Part shown: positions 1 through 12,654 of the stretch, piece after piece | Layout of the letters: each line of letters starts with the position of its first letter | How positions within the stretch are numbered: the stretch's first letter is position 1 | NCBI GenBank assembly: GCA_907163375.1 | Contig: CAJQUW010005245.1 | Coordinates: forward strand, 434,001 to 498,000 | Direction: 5' to 3' | From: Prostheceraeus crozeri | Lineage: Eukaryota > Platyhelminthes > Polycladida > Euryleptidae | DNA length: 64,000 bases | Made by a program: the position numbers and the translations under genes | The notes under the pieces: generated by a model | What the model was told of the DNA's origin: nothing | Seen by the model: the letters and a program-made list of their open reading frames with translations, nothing else | The model's database searches: none

Positions 1-1899
1 TAACCTGCGTAACTAAAATGTTATATTGGCCTACATGCAGACCTAGCTAGGCCTATATGCAGTATAGCAACCCAGGTTGTACGTCAAATCATGTAAGTCT
101 ATGTAGGCCTAAACTACTCGTAAGCATATAATTTGCACTAATTTAGGCATTGACCCTGCAGAGGCACTATGAGAAGACGGCCATAAATTTCGAAAATTCT
201 GCGATTTCGGCATTTTCCAAAATAACTACTTCGACTTCGAATAATAAAGCATATAGACAAATGAAAATGATTCAAGCCTTGAAATATCTGAGTCTCAGTA
301 AATTCATCAACTGTTATATAATAGAAATTCGAGAAAGAACTTCCCTAATTTCAACGCCTAATTTCAAAGATGCAGAGCGTTTCCAGATCAGTTCAACTTC
401 ATAGTTCCGAATGAGTACGGAGCTACTAAGTATATTAACAAAAACATTCTACTTCGTATTGAAATTTCTGCAAGCCTGTCTTATCAGTCTCAAGACAGTC
501 ACGTCTTGTCCGCATGATTATTTGTCAATCAACAATGATATGATTTCTAACTTGAGTCGTAAGTCAACATTAAGCATCAATATCATTGAGAATGTAATGA
601 AATATTAGACGTCATGTCTGAAAATGAGGTTTCACGTGCGTGTACTTAGGAGCAGCATACGAAGGTTTGAGTACAAGTCAAACTTAATGTAATATGTAAA
701 AGAAATATTTCAAAGAAGTAGCAAAATGTTGAGACATAACATTTTTCCTTGCCTCAATGTTTTTACCTGTCATTACAATAACGATATCATAGTATTTTCG
801 ACAATTTATTAACCATTAGTTTTCGTTTTAATGTGACACCAATGATGACGCCATGACGGATATCGATCTTGCGAAAGTGCACTGAGAAAAATCTTCTAAC
901 GCTCGCAATAAAAGAAAGATCTCAATAAATCTGGTTTAATGGACGAATGATGATAACAATACAAATTTCGGCCAAATTGATAGAAATCTTTGATGTCCCT
1001 AAGTCTGAATGATTGTGATTCATTTCATCGACAGGTAGATGTCATGGATCAAAACCATTTCATGGTCTTTTCGTCAACAAGGTCATTTCATCGACAGGTC
1101 GTTTCGCCAATGTCTATGTCCAGAATCAGAAGACTTTGGAGTCCCTGATAAAGCTCTAAGACATAGCTTGATGTCTATGAATTACTGACTTAATTCATGT
1201 CTTTAACTATCTATGGATGAATGATACTCTTGAACGAACATCATCCATCTGTCGATGAAATTGACCAATATAGTGTTGATGAAGCGAACCATCACCGTCT
1301 GAACATGTTAAAGTCTTGATTTTCAACAAGTCTTGTCTGGTGCATGTGTCTGATAATATTAAGGTTGTGTCGAGCAACACATCTTGCATGATATCATGAT
1401 TTATATTTGGCCATCATGCGCACACAGGTACGATGATAAGATCTCAGACTGTTTACGATACTTTGCATGATATCTAAATACATTAAATCGACGCTACATT
1501 TTCGGCGTCATTCTATGGCATAATTAATTGATACTTGTGAATTTATCTGATAAATTAAACATTCGTTTAATTATGCCCATAAATCTTTAATTTTCAAATT
1601 CCGCTAACTCAGTGCATTGATTTTGCATTTCCGCGACAGAATTGGACACAGATGAGAAATACTGTGCATACCTTATGGAATAGAAAATACTTTATTGAAA
1701 AATTCTGCATCTGGAAACACTGATTGATGATAAAATTCTTATAAAACTGGTTGATGTCTGAAAATTTTACAGTAATTAAATAGATCTTTACGTTGTAATT
1801 TACATTTGAAACAATTTAAAGATTAACTAGAAATTATGTTTTGAAGCAAAGAGCTCCATAAAAGTATAACAATATTATTGAAGTACTTTTTTTTACGGA
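1..1899. other. intergenic or intronic stretch, no gene recognised
   Basis: No conserved coding frame was found on either strand. The first 110 bases carry several AGGCCT-type motifs. A 16-base direct repeat, CATTTCATCGACAGGT, occurs at 1021-1036 and 1084-1099. If the XPG gene continues leftward, this is part of intron 8 or later. Confidence 0.5.
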
Positions 1900-2090
1900 T
1901 TTTACGTCACTTTTTACCCCTACTGGGGCCTTGGACGGTGCTGACTGAAGTCAGACTTTGTTTGGAGCGTTGTGGTGCTTTGTAGTCCGGATGCCCTTCC
2001 TGCCGACTTCCAGTGACACTTTCCGGGTTCGACCTCTGGACCATGAGATCGCTAGTCCAAGTACGCAACCACTGTGCCACGGACACCACA
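1900..2090 (-). mobile_element. tRNA-derived SINE, family 1, copy 1
   Basis: Read on the minus strand, it opens with a tRNA-like head. The A-box region is GTGGCACAGTGG near 2075-2086 and a B-box-like GGTCGAACCC lies near 2024-2033. The body is the one shared by seven copies in this window (CACTGGAAGTCGGCAGGAAG). The tail is CCAGTAGGGG followed by TGACGTAAA. The head, body and tail order is that of a Pol III-transcribed SINE. Confidence 0.85.
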
Positions 2091-5000
2091 AATTACTTGC
2101 GACAATTAAATGAATGCGATTAATGGACTTCAACTTACAACAATGAGCATGTGAATTTAAGTCAAAACGGATGAAAAATCTGTCAAAAGGCAAGTCAACA
2201 CGTTGATGTACAATTTTTTGTAAGTCAAAATCAAATCAAGTAAATTTCTACGATACTCGAACGATTGCAGATTAAGTAGCAATTAATCTTTAGCATTAAC
2301 AAGCAAATCTATTTTCCACTCGTTGTCAAGCCTGTTTAGTAACATACTTCTGAACCCTTTCAGTGTTTCGGACACAATTATCAACCATTGCAAGTTGAGC
2401 AAGGTTGCTTAAATATGATTCAATCCAATGACATATTTCAAAATGCAGAAATATTTGAAGTAGTTTGGGATGTGCGCTCTCGGAAAATCAATATGCATGC
2501 CGTCAACGGGGTGACCATCGTTCAAAGCAGCAGATCAAAGAGCAAAGCAGAGAATGAAAAAGTCAAGCATTAGCTCATCAACCTTCAACAAATCCATATT
2601 GTGATCAGTTAACAACATAGTATTTTTTCAATAAGAAAAGACATGCATGATAAGAAGGGCATGATAATACTTCCCCGAAGAGGGAAGCATTCCAAAAGAC
2701 AACGACCATTCAAACAGAATTTGTAGCGGATCGACGATCGCATCAGCAACACAATGCAGAAATCCTGTTCAGAAACTGTTTTCTATTCATAGAGAAACAC
2801 ACATAGAATATGATTCAATTTAAGAGTCGTTTGAGTCAATTGTGATAGCCTTGTGGGAATCTAATGCAGCATACTTTCCTGAAATTGAAGGCTTCATTGT
2901 CTGTTCGTGTAGTTGGAATTAGTGCACATATTTTGGGCGAGTAGCACATGTCCGTGACGGCCAAAGAGTAAAGATACTCCACATACTGAGTAAAGGTGAA
3001 GACATTTTCCCAGACATTTCAGAGATAGAGTACTTTTCATTTCTCACAGTAAACAAACGAATGATTGATTGATAACTTGATTGAAAACATGAGCTATGAT
3101 GATTTTTTTTAAAAATATTGGAGAATATCAGCATTAGCAACACCATTTTAGCGGGAAAAATTGTAATAATAGTTTTTATTGAGGCAAAAGTTAATATTTG
3201 GTGACACTTCATTTTTGCCTCTAGGGTCAACTGAAAGCATTTTGGAAGATAATGGGCAAGATGAGAACAGCACTGCGAGGCGATTTCTTTGCGCCAGACT
3301 GTCTTAAGTGTCTGCATCACAGAATTAAATATTTTGTTTATCTGCTTCGGTTTGCTAGAAGTGTTATTAATACGAAATTGACGGCACATCGAGGAACCTA
3401 TTAAGTGGGCAAAAAGGAATTCCTACTACCTTACAGAAATAGTAAAAAAAGTCGTGCGTCGCTTGCGGATTAATGTGAGTTCCAGCAAAGTGCTTCGATT
3501 GCCAAAATTCCTTCAGATTCGAAGAATTCAGATCATTGCGCACAAGTTTTCTCTATGTTGTTGTCCCTTCCGATCATTATTAAAGAAAGTAGCAGGCGTA
3601 CGAAAATTAGTTCACTTGATGATTTCACATCCTCTCCTCGGCATTTCTCACTGAATCGAATGTTAGCCAAGATATGTGTTTTGGTGTATGCGAAGTGATA
3701 TCATAGCACGCAGGCATCTCTCACTGGCTCTGGTGTCCCCTGCTGACAGCTTATTATTTGCCATTTCCAATAGCAAGCGATACACGAATTATCCATTCGA
3801 GAAAGAGCAAGTTGTCTCTAGTTCTGTGATGTGCCATTTCGATATTAAGGTTAGGCATGATTCTTACTTTCTAGGAAACCAAAGCGCACGCAGATGAATC
3901 CAATTCTGTGGTCTGCATGGTATGGGAATGAGGTTAGTCTGCATGTGGCAACCTTCTTCAGAATGACCCAACAGATTCTCTATTGGATCAAAATCTGAAG
4001 AATTACAAGGCCACGGATTAGCAGTTAATGCCTTGATAACTGAACCGAGTCTTGCGTCAAATCTTGTGAATCTAATAAAATCTAAATCTGGAAGAATGAA
4101 TTTCATTGTCTTCAGCAAATGGCGTCATAGAAATTAATCATTTTTCGAGGGATTTAGCCGTGCTAACAAAAAAGACTTAGGCATCTTAATGTAGATTATT
4201 TTCAGGATAATCTATCTTTATGGTCAACATGGTAGATAAAATAGTAGATAACATTCTCACGAAAAAACCTCTCAAAAGGACAATTAGCGGTGATACATAA
4301 TGAAAGAAATGAATGAAAGCCAAATAGCCTATGATTTTGAATGACACAGATCTCCATTGATAAATTGCCCAATTTTGTATTTGCAAAACGGTTGCGTTTA
4401 TCATAGTAGTTGTTTGGAATTATTAGGCTACTTATCAGCCACCTAGTACCAAAAATAGTGTCGAAGAAGAGATTGATGGCCAGTGATAATCCTATCTTTA
4501 AGTACATCAGACATGTTTACGAATAAAGTGATGTCTCTTCATTCTAGTCTGTAACTTTCTTAACTCCTAGATTAGTTTTCATTCAAAGCATTTGTATGTT
4601 CAACAATGATAGGGCAAAGAAAGTCAATTACAAATTTATTTTTCATGTAAACAAAAGTTTAATCTATACGAACATGAATGAACCAAACAGTCAAAGATAA
4701 ACTTAAACAGCTGATATTGAATGCCTAGCCTCCATGATATGAATCAATCCTTGTTGCTACATGCGTGTACCCCAGACGGTTGATGTTATCCACGAGCGCT
4801 TTGGATGATTTATGAACAGATTTCTTTTGAAATAAAAGGAAAGTGGTTTTCAATATTTGTAAACAGAAGTTCCCAACTTTCGAGCAATTGCATTTATGCT
4901 GACAAAGTCTTAGCACAATCAACACATACAACTTGAAAAGGAAGGTGACGACTAGAAAACATGCGAGTGAAGAGATTATTGAGATTTCTAAATAAACAAG

Positions 5001-5615
5001 ACGGATGGGATTCATGAATACAGACTCTCTAGAATGAATTTCATCAATACCATACAATTTCACGTCACATGAAATATTTTCCTTCCAATAATGTAGATTT
5101 CTTGTATCTTAGACAAACTAATTCATTGAAGCAAATGTCTTGCACATACAATCAATAAAGCTAGACAATGCTTCCATTTGATGGATTTCCCACCTTGCCA
5201 CTTCACTTTTCAAAGCAACAAAGCTTTTGAATTTGAAGTCTTCCTATGAAAATATTTCCCACTTTAGTGAGCATTTTAAAATTTCTTAAAGCATATTTCA
5301 GACAATGTGTTTCCTTATCCTATCCTTGTCCCCTTTCAAAACTGTGACTTCCTTTATTATTAAGTTTTCAAGAAATATTTTGAGCATTGACATTTTAACA
5401 TTTATACATATAACATATATGTAATTTGAAATTTTACACCCTTTTACGTGAGCATGTCGCCTTAGCGGCGAAAACCTGACAGCATTTTGAAATACAGCAG
5501 TTTGACTAATTACAATCATTCTTTATAATAAGGACCGCTGGCAGATTCAGGATCATATCGACACAAGAACAGTTAAAAAGCGATCAATAGAGCGGATTAT
5601 ATCATACTTGCTCAC
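2091..5615. other. intron 8 of XPG (or later), no exon recognised
   Basis: Exon 8 of XPG ends with a good donor (GTGAGC) at 5610-5615, so this stretch should be intron. I searched the minus strand for the next conserved block, which carries a tryptophan followed by Pro-Asp-Leu, and did not find it. A 156-codon open frame at 2919-3389 (minus) matches nothing I recognise. Confidence 0.5.
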
Positions 5616-5701
5616 CGTTTGGAACATCAAGATGAACTAATTTCCTCCGCGTTGGATGCAGCTTCGTCTTGGGATTTTCCTTCACTCCAAACCACCACTT
5701 T
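5616..5701 (-). CDS. ERCC5: XPG coding exon 8 (I-region C-terminal part)
   Basis: Minus-strand exon between acceptor TTTTCTCTTCAG and donor GTGAGC. It supplies one base to complete a Lys codon, then 28 codons beginning Lys-Trp-Trp, then one base of the next codon. The KWW...NPK...RRKLVHL pattern matches the family segment just after the helix-hairpin part of the I region. It lies 27.75 kb from exon 7, but the phase (2 bases + 1) fits exactly and the Trp-Trp pair is a family signature. Confidence 0.88.
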
Positions 5702-5834
5702 CTGAAGAGAAAAAATATTTCAACACCAGTTGGCTAGGTACACTTAGATTATGTGCATTTTGTACAACAAATTGAATGTGTCAGTTTTTTTACGATTGCG
5801 TACATGATTGTGATTCAGTAATTAATTAGGTAGT

Positions 5835-6960
5835 AATAGTGGATGAGATACGGGCAGCAATAAAGAAATTAAAAGGTCGCAAAGCTGCAGGTCTTGATGG
5901 AGTGATAGCATAAATGTTGAAGGGAAGCGGTGACAATATGACGTTTGGAACGCTGGAATATGGCCGGAGGATTGGACATTGTCCGAGCTAGTGACAGCAC
6001 CAAAGGTGCATGGTAGGCAAGATTGTGCCAAACGCAGACCCATTAGTTTGATTTCACACGGAAGAAAGATCATGATGGAAATTGAGCACAGCCGCTTGGC
6101 CCATTATTGCGCCCTATTATGACTGAAAACCAGTTCAGCTTCATTTCACAGCTACGTTGAGGAACGCAACTGAGAAACCACTGAAAAGACAACAGAAAGA
6201 ACTGTGAGTTATATTTATAGATCATACCAAGGCATTTGATTCGGTGGACCGTCGCACCCCTGGAAAAAATCGAAGCTTGAATTTGGCTCTCGGCGCATTT
6301 CGTTTGGCACCTCAAATCCCTCTACGACAGCGCACACAGAATGATCAGAGTGGGTCAAGACCACGTGGAGAGATTCATATTCGAGCGAGGAGTAGGACAT
6401 AACTGTCGCCGCTCTTTACCCTCACTAGCGTAGAAGACATCTCGCGAAGAGTGAAGTCGAACTAATTGAACGCACAGATATAATCGTTGGAGTCTGTGCG
6501 CTGTGAAACCTCCGATACGCTGATGACACAGCTTTACTGACAAGCAGTCGGATCCAGTTGGGGCTTGAGGCACAACTGCTAAAGAAGCACAGCGAGAGAT
6601 TAGAGCTGCAACTCAACCTCAAAGACATTCACTGGCCATCTCGGAACAGCAAGAACAGCAATAGCCTACAGTCGTGAGCATAACAATTAACTAAATCCAG
6701 CAGTTCAGTAAAGAGTTTGATCTGAAACATCGCATCGTACGAGGCAGAGAATTGGACGTTGCGAAAGGTAGACGAAAGGAGAATTCGCGTTCGAGATAAG
6801 GACCTGGCGGAGACTGCTAAGAATCAGTTAAAACACATGTATACATCAGTGGCGTCTTCTCCGTACCTGCGAGGCCTTCGGCGTATCCTCAAAAATAATT
6901 TTCCAACAGTTATAAAAATGAAGTGTCATCATTCATTTAAATTCGATAGCTTCTCGTGAT
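5835..6960 (+). pseudogene. RTE-type non-LTR retrotransposon relic (reverse transcriptase)
   Basis: Plus-strand remnants of a LINE reverse transcriptase, broken by many stops and frameshifts. In order they are: IKKLKGRKAAGLDG at about 5850-5900, the RT entry motif; a fragment around 6215-6245 resembling the KAFDSVDR block; and LRYADDTALLTSS at 6510-6548, which contains the YADD catalytic box. WTLRKVDERRI at about 6750-6785 is the C-terminal motif typical of RTE-clade endonuclease-reverse transcriptases. No intact frame exceeds about 65 codons, so it is dead. It sits in intron 7 of XPG, antisense to the gene. Confidence 0.8.
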
Positions 6961-9900
6961 AGCTGTGCACAGCTTTCTGTCTCAAAGTCAGACGCTCAAC
7001 CTCATTGAACAGTTTTGCAGCAAGTGCTCGAATCACAGCTGTTTTCTTCGAACAATTAGACACACAAGTTGGTCGTGTGTTCAGACAGAGAATTGATGTT
7101 CAGACAGAGCGAAAGAGAGTTGTGTGCGTGTGAGGCAGTAAGCGCACGCGCCCGCGCCCGCGCCAATATTGGCTTTTCCGATAGACAATGATGCTTTGCC
7201 TTCTCCAATTTTTGCAATGAAATTCTACGCGATTCTTGATCGAGGCGTGGTATCTAAATATATTAAGGGAAGCGCAACCCAATTGTTCCTGGATTCGCTT
7301 TATGTCAGAGAGGCTTTACGTCAACAGTAGCAGATGACTGAAGTTCAGACAAGACTGCGATCAGATGATGAGCGTTCTCCAATGAATGCAGAGTAATGCA
7401 TCTGACTCGAACACCCAGATTCGGTAGAATTCCATAATTTGTTTATACGTGATTGATGTGACGCTATGTTTAGTGCTGCAGATGAGATCATCCGAAGGGA
7501 ATATACTGAAAGGATGACAGTCGTCAAGCAAGGCAGGCCAACACCTGATATAAAAATTGAAAGTACTCACAGAGAAAGAAGTAAGAGATACACAAGACAT
7601 TTTAATGCATCATAATTTCAAACATGTGAGCGGCTGACCGGTCATGAGAAACGCAAGAAACTGTTGACCTTGCCTCTTTTTTCTCGAGAAAATGTAGTCT
7701 GGACAGAGAGGGGATATAGTGAACTCAGCTCCTTGAGTAAGGCGGTTAAGCGACATGCACATCACTTCTCATGTGCACTTTCACTTGACCTTGAAAAATG
7801 TTCGGGAAATTGTTATTAAAAATTCAACTTTTATGAAAATTAATGTTGTAACATAAAAAATGTCTGGTATAGAAATAGTATTCCAATGCAGAGTGAAGGC
7901 CTATGGTCTGGGCGCACGCGACGCCACTGGTATACATAGTAAAATAGCTCCAGTCCTTTTTAAAATCACATCGAAAACCATCCCCACCCCTGAATGCAAT
8001 TTTTCATCGTCACAAATTATATTTGTCGTCAAATATTTTAATTTAATCGTAAGATAGTAAGTAGTTCATTGTGCAAAAGTAGCAAATAAATGGACCACTC
8101 ACAGTATTCAGTAAGATCCCGTCAATATGTATTCGATGAATAAGAAATGTAGCTATACGAGTATAATGCTTATCTTCTATTCATGCTAAAATCTTTATTT
8201 TTCATAAGTTTGTTATCTATATATATAAACGCGACAGTTGACGTTATTTTCCACACCTCAATTACTCAATGAACATTGAGTAAATGTTTGCCTGATACAA
8301 AGTAAAAAAAATGAAGTTACATAATGCTTCTTTTTCATATTCTTTTCACTGCACCTCCAACACGCTTCGCAGAAGTTTTTATCTCAATCTCAACCCACCT
8401 GCCTGTGTTGCGGCTAGCAAACATGGCTTAATAGTAGGAAGTATCAGTTGCGGAGGTGGATATGCAAATTTTCAGTAATCTAAATGATTGATGTTGTCTT
8501 ACAAATTACAGGTGTGTCAGTTCGCTAGGCTGAATTCAAGAAGACAATCGCTTCCACTTGAGTAAGACGACGCTTTTAAAATATCAGCAACAATAATAAC
8601 AAAATCGATTATAATCAAAATTTACAAATGTTCCACGCGCGCTTCGTCGAACCAATAGTATCAACGGAAGATGAAGGGTATCCCCTGCCTGATACGGTCA
8701 TTTAGACGAAATGCATCAATAAACTTCGCATTTTATAAGTGCCGTAACTCAAATGGGAGCGATTTCTGACCTCAGAATTACAGCGATACTGATCTATTGA
8801 ATATTGCACCTGTTTTCGTTATCAATTTACGTCTGTCCATCAAATATGAAAATAAATTGACCGATAATCTATGAATTCAACAATAAATAATTATTTATTG
8901 ATATTTAAAAGATGAATCCCCTTTTCATATTTTATAAATGAAAAGAGACACAAAAATAATCATATGAATTGGCACGAGGCCTTTCGTCCTATCTCAACAG
9001 TTGTTAACCTTGGACAGAAACAATTCTTAGATGCAAAATCAGATTTGCATACAATTTGAATAATTAAGAAGATACGAGCCGTATAAAGATTTTGGGGCAT
9101 TGGGCGCGCCTACTGAATTTACCATTTCAATGGACAATTAAAAGAAGTGCAATAATGCTTAATGAATTGCTAGCTCTTAACAAATCGGCAAAATAAATTT
9201 TATGAAATATTTAAATCTGTATTTTGTCTACAGATTTGATTACTGGGATGAAAACAAAATACTTCCTAGAGTATAAGGGAGTGTTTTCAGCATATTCCAA
9301 CTGAAAGAGATCGTTGAAATGCGGTTCAGGAGAAGGATTATTGTCTGCATGTTGAAGGCGATTGCTGACTTCAAACATGCCTGAGTCAAAATTCAGAAAT
9401 TCAAATCTTCTGAGTTGATAATAATTCTTAAAGCAATCTACAAGCTGAATTACATCGGCAATATGCCGATCAAACACCTTTGCTTTTCTGCATCAGGTGT
9501 CATCTTGATGAATTAAAGGTAATCTCTGGGATGGGACAAGAGCTAAATTTCAGTTTGTCCAAAAAACTTGTATTGTATCAGCTAGTAAAATAAATTAAAC
9601 ATGTATTTGCTGAAAATATAAAAAATCGACGCTAGTGTATTTGTGACTAAAGTTGCTAAATCTGCATTGGCCAGAATGTGTCAATGCATCAAAACTAATC
9701 CACTAACAATTTCGGAGTTCTCTGTCTGATCCGCTTTGAGCCATGAATCTCGGCAGGGGAATTAAAATGTTCACCAGTGAGACAATTGTTACCTGGAGCA
9801 AGTTATTCATCTAAAATTAATTCAAATGAGAAAGACTGTAGACTTTGTAATTGGCACTATTGCTACTTAAAAACGCTCTTTACAAATATCGGAAGTGGAT

Positions 9901-11617
9901 TGCTGACAAAAAATTGTAGGATCTGTTTGATAGATAATGACATGAAACGATGCCGACAGCAAGCTATTGTTCCCATGTAACTAATATGTGTAATACTGAA
10001 ACCCGTGGATTTCAACTACTCTAAAATGTCCTCTTATCTCAACCGCACAATGTAAAAGTTCATTTATCCAACTAAAGGAAATAATCAAATTACTTATATC
10101 TTTACTTTATAAGATTATTTTATGATGCATGAATTTTGTCTCAAAAATGGACATCAATGCCCAAATGCCTGTTCATTGATAAACATCATCAAAATTCTCG
10201 AGGCACGCTTGTTATAACTGGTTATGCATTTTGTAAAAATCTAATCTGAAATGTGCGTACACACGAGTATGCACGGATACAAATTCGTAAACTGCCCCCT
10301 ACTGATTTGACAAAGTCGCTTTTAATATAATGGATAAGTACAATGAACAGTTTTAATGAGAATATGAAGGTTCCATGGTACTCGCAGCAAGAAACGTTAG
10401 GTGTGTATACTGTGCAGTACATGTATGCCTTTATTCAACAAATGCATGTACAGTGATAATATGGGAGTACTCCTGCCTTTTAATTTTTCACATGGTATGT
10501 GCAATTAAGATATCATGTAATTTTATATTCTGACGATATTCTGACGATATATCATGATATATTCTGACGATGCAGTTATACAGTAGACTTCGAAGTTAAA
10601 TGAATTTACTAACCGACTAATTTTTTCAAACGAATTTAGTATAATTAGTGATAGAAATCGGTCCTCTTCTCACGATTACAGTTGATTCTATACAGCGCGA
10701 AAAAAGGGAGTCTATTGTAAATGTAAAACAAAACAAGACAACAAATAGTAACGCTTTTCCTGTTTTATTCCGTGTCATTTGCTAATAAAGATGAATGAAG
10801 AATGAAGACATAAGGTACTTCAATGAAGTATAGAACCAGCGATGATTCAGGGGGAAGTAAGCCTAACATGATAAGATTTATAATATTATGTTGAAAACAC
10901 TTCCTTTCTTTAACAGAATTCAAAGGCACGTAAGAACCATATAACACACGCTACTAAATACATGTTCATTCTCATATCTCTAGAAAAACTAACAATGATA
11001 ACGATTGATCGTTGAGAAGGGATCTCACTTTAGTGCACAATTTTGCTACTCCTGACAATACGCGTTGGAGAAAAATTTCTCTGTATAGTGCAGTCCCTAA
11101 AGCTAGACGACTTAGTTGCTGAAACTTAGTTACTAGGGCTCGACGTCAACCTTAATTACCGTCGGGTTCGACGGTGATGGAATATTCTCGCATATGTTAC
11201 ACGACCGAGCACTCACTTGTGTTGAGTTATGGTGGAAAGTAATGTTGCTAATTAGTGCTTTTATTAAGTACAAGATACGCGCAGCGAGATGGATGCTGAT
11301 CGTAGTAGAGAAGATTACATTAACTGGAAAAATACGAATGGAAATATTGCATCCGTAGTTGCCAGAAGTAAATGAAATATGCACGTACAAAAAAATATCA
11401 TTCATGGAAATAAGAATAGTAGTCTATGATAATTCATAGAAATGCAGTATCATAGCAATCAGTTTGGATGGCAGATCACATCTCCACAACTTGCCCATTG
11501 GCAATAAAGTTATTTGACACCAGGGACATCAATGATATAAGATATATTAGTCATAGATGTCCCTGTTAAAGCTTGTAGTACATGTCACTTACATTCTCAA
11601 CAACGAATGAAGTAGAT
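6961..11617. other. long intronic stretch without recognised gene
   Basis: Part of XPG intron 7. A short GC-rich run, (GCCCGC)n-like, lies at 7141-7163. TATTCTGACGA occurs three times at 10526-10571. An 88-codon minus frame at 9211-9477 and a 67-codon plus frame at 9777-9980 have no recognisable motif and are of chance-like length. Confidence 0.5.
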
Positions 11618-11731
11618 CAGGGGTGCGAAACCTGCGGCCGTGACAATGAGAAGTAGGCCTGAATGAAAAATAATATTGTACATGTATATTGCAAATATTA
11701 TTGGAGTTCAAGGCAATCGAAAAATAATCGG
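11618..11731 (+). mobile_element. hAT-type element, solitary left end
   Basis: It starts with CAGGGGTGCGAAACCTGCGG. It follows the left end of the complete element at 24750-25483 closely as far as AATCGAAAAATAATCGG, apart from an internal segment missing here after CTGCGGCCGT. The right end is absent, so this is a truncated copy. No target duplication can be judged. Confidence 0.75.
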
Positions 11732-12230
11732 CCGCTTTTTTCTACCCGGGTCCACATTAACTCCACAATATCAGGCCCGGACACCGGCCCGAAAGAATTC
11801 TTTACTTGGGTCGACTGACATAATTTATTGATTAGTGCACTTCACCATCCTTGATGAAAATATCGATTACGATAGTTGAGTGAAATCGCTTTAAAATCAT
11901 TCTACAAAACTGATTATTGATTACATGATTATATGCTGTAGGGCCTATATGTAACATCTATAAGCAAATTAATTACTTTTTAGCAGCAAGGTGAATTTCT
12001 AAACATTTAATACGAAGTAAATTTTCACTTGTTTTAAAAAAATATAGTGCATGTAAAACGCGCTTCTTTGTCACATCTAATTTGAATCTCATTCAATGCA
12101 CCGATGGCTGCTTATTATTGTAAGCTATATTCAGGTTTGTTAAAGCATGGAAAACGAAAACACTGAAGACGTATATTTGAAAAAATTAAGTCATGTAGGT
12201 AACTGAAAAAGTGACGGTAGATTATCTTTC
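11732..12230. other. no gene recognised; short GC-rich block
   Basis: A CCCGGGT...GGCCCGGACACCGGCCC block at about 11744-11792 stands out from the AT-rich surroundings. It has a looser counterpart at about 12857-12893. The rest shows no coding signal. Confidence 0.4.
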
Positions 12231-12342
12231 TGAGAAAGTTAGACACAATAAATCAAGGCCCTCTTTTTAGATTACAGGCCGATATAATAAAGTAAAAGTT
12301 AAACGTATCACAGACAGGCCCTCGGCGTCCAGCGACTTCAAC

Positions 12343-12381
12343 GGTCGATGTTCGGATAGCGTCCCCATCCGAACATCGACC
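12343..12381. repeat. perfect 15 bp hairpin
   Basis: Arms GGTCGATGTTCGGAT (12343-12357) and ATCCGAACATCGACC (12367-12381) are exact reverse complements around a 9-base loop (AGCGTCCCC). After one unpaired base, CTTCAA/TTGAAG extends the stem. It sits inside the foldback element, next to the SINE tail. Confidence 0.9.
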
Positions 12382-12392
12382 CTTTGAAGCTT

Positions 12393-12566
12393 TAACGTCA
12401 CTACTCCCCAATACTTGATGGTGCTGACATAGTCAGACTTTTCTGGAACGTTGTACTGCTTCTAGTCAGGATGCCCTTCCTGCCGACTTCCAATGACACT
12501 TTAGGGGCTCGAATTCTGGACCAAAAGATCGGTAGGCCAAGCACTTAACCACTGTGACACGGAGCC
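12393..12566 (-). mobile_element. tRNA-derived SINE, family 1, copy 2
   Basis: The minus-strand head CTCCGTGTCACAGTGG is at the right end, the body TTGGAAGTCGGCAGGAAGG is in the centre, and the tail TTGGGGAGTAGTGACGTTA is at the left. The second box is degenerate (AATTCGAGCCCC). It lies inside the foldback element at 12231-12654. Confidence 0.85.
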
Positions 12567-12654
12567 TCCCTCCCTGATACGTTTAACTTTTACTTTATTA
12601 TATCGGCCTGTAAACTGAAAAGGGAATTTTTGATTACTTTTGTCTAACTTTCTC

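Larger units (their letters stand above)
12231..12654. repeat. foldback element with 80 bp inverted arms enclosing a SINE
   Basis: Left arm 12231-12310 and right arm 12575-12654 are inverted copies. The inner 40 bases (GATATAATAAAGTAAAAGTT and flanks) are essentially identical, and the outer 40 are about 75-80% alike. Between them lie a hairpin (12343-12381) and a complete family-1 SINE (12393-12566). This looks like a MITE or foldback transposon whose interior was largely replaced by the SINE. No clear target duplication was found. AAAATTAAGTCA recurs just outside both arms (about 12182 and 12656). Confidence 0.75.

Noticed and set aside
2919-3389. 156-codon minus frame
   Set aside because: No family motif and no splice context linking it to XPG; the length is possible by chance in a 64 kb window.
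4725-4861. Minus frame ending ATRIDSYHGG, resembling the RIDSFF PCNA-binding motif of XPG, behind a pyrimidine-rich acceptor
   Set aside because: The conserved block that must come before it is absent between exon 8 and here, and the residues before TRIDSY fit the family poorly. Probably chance.
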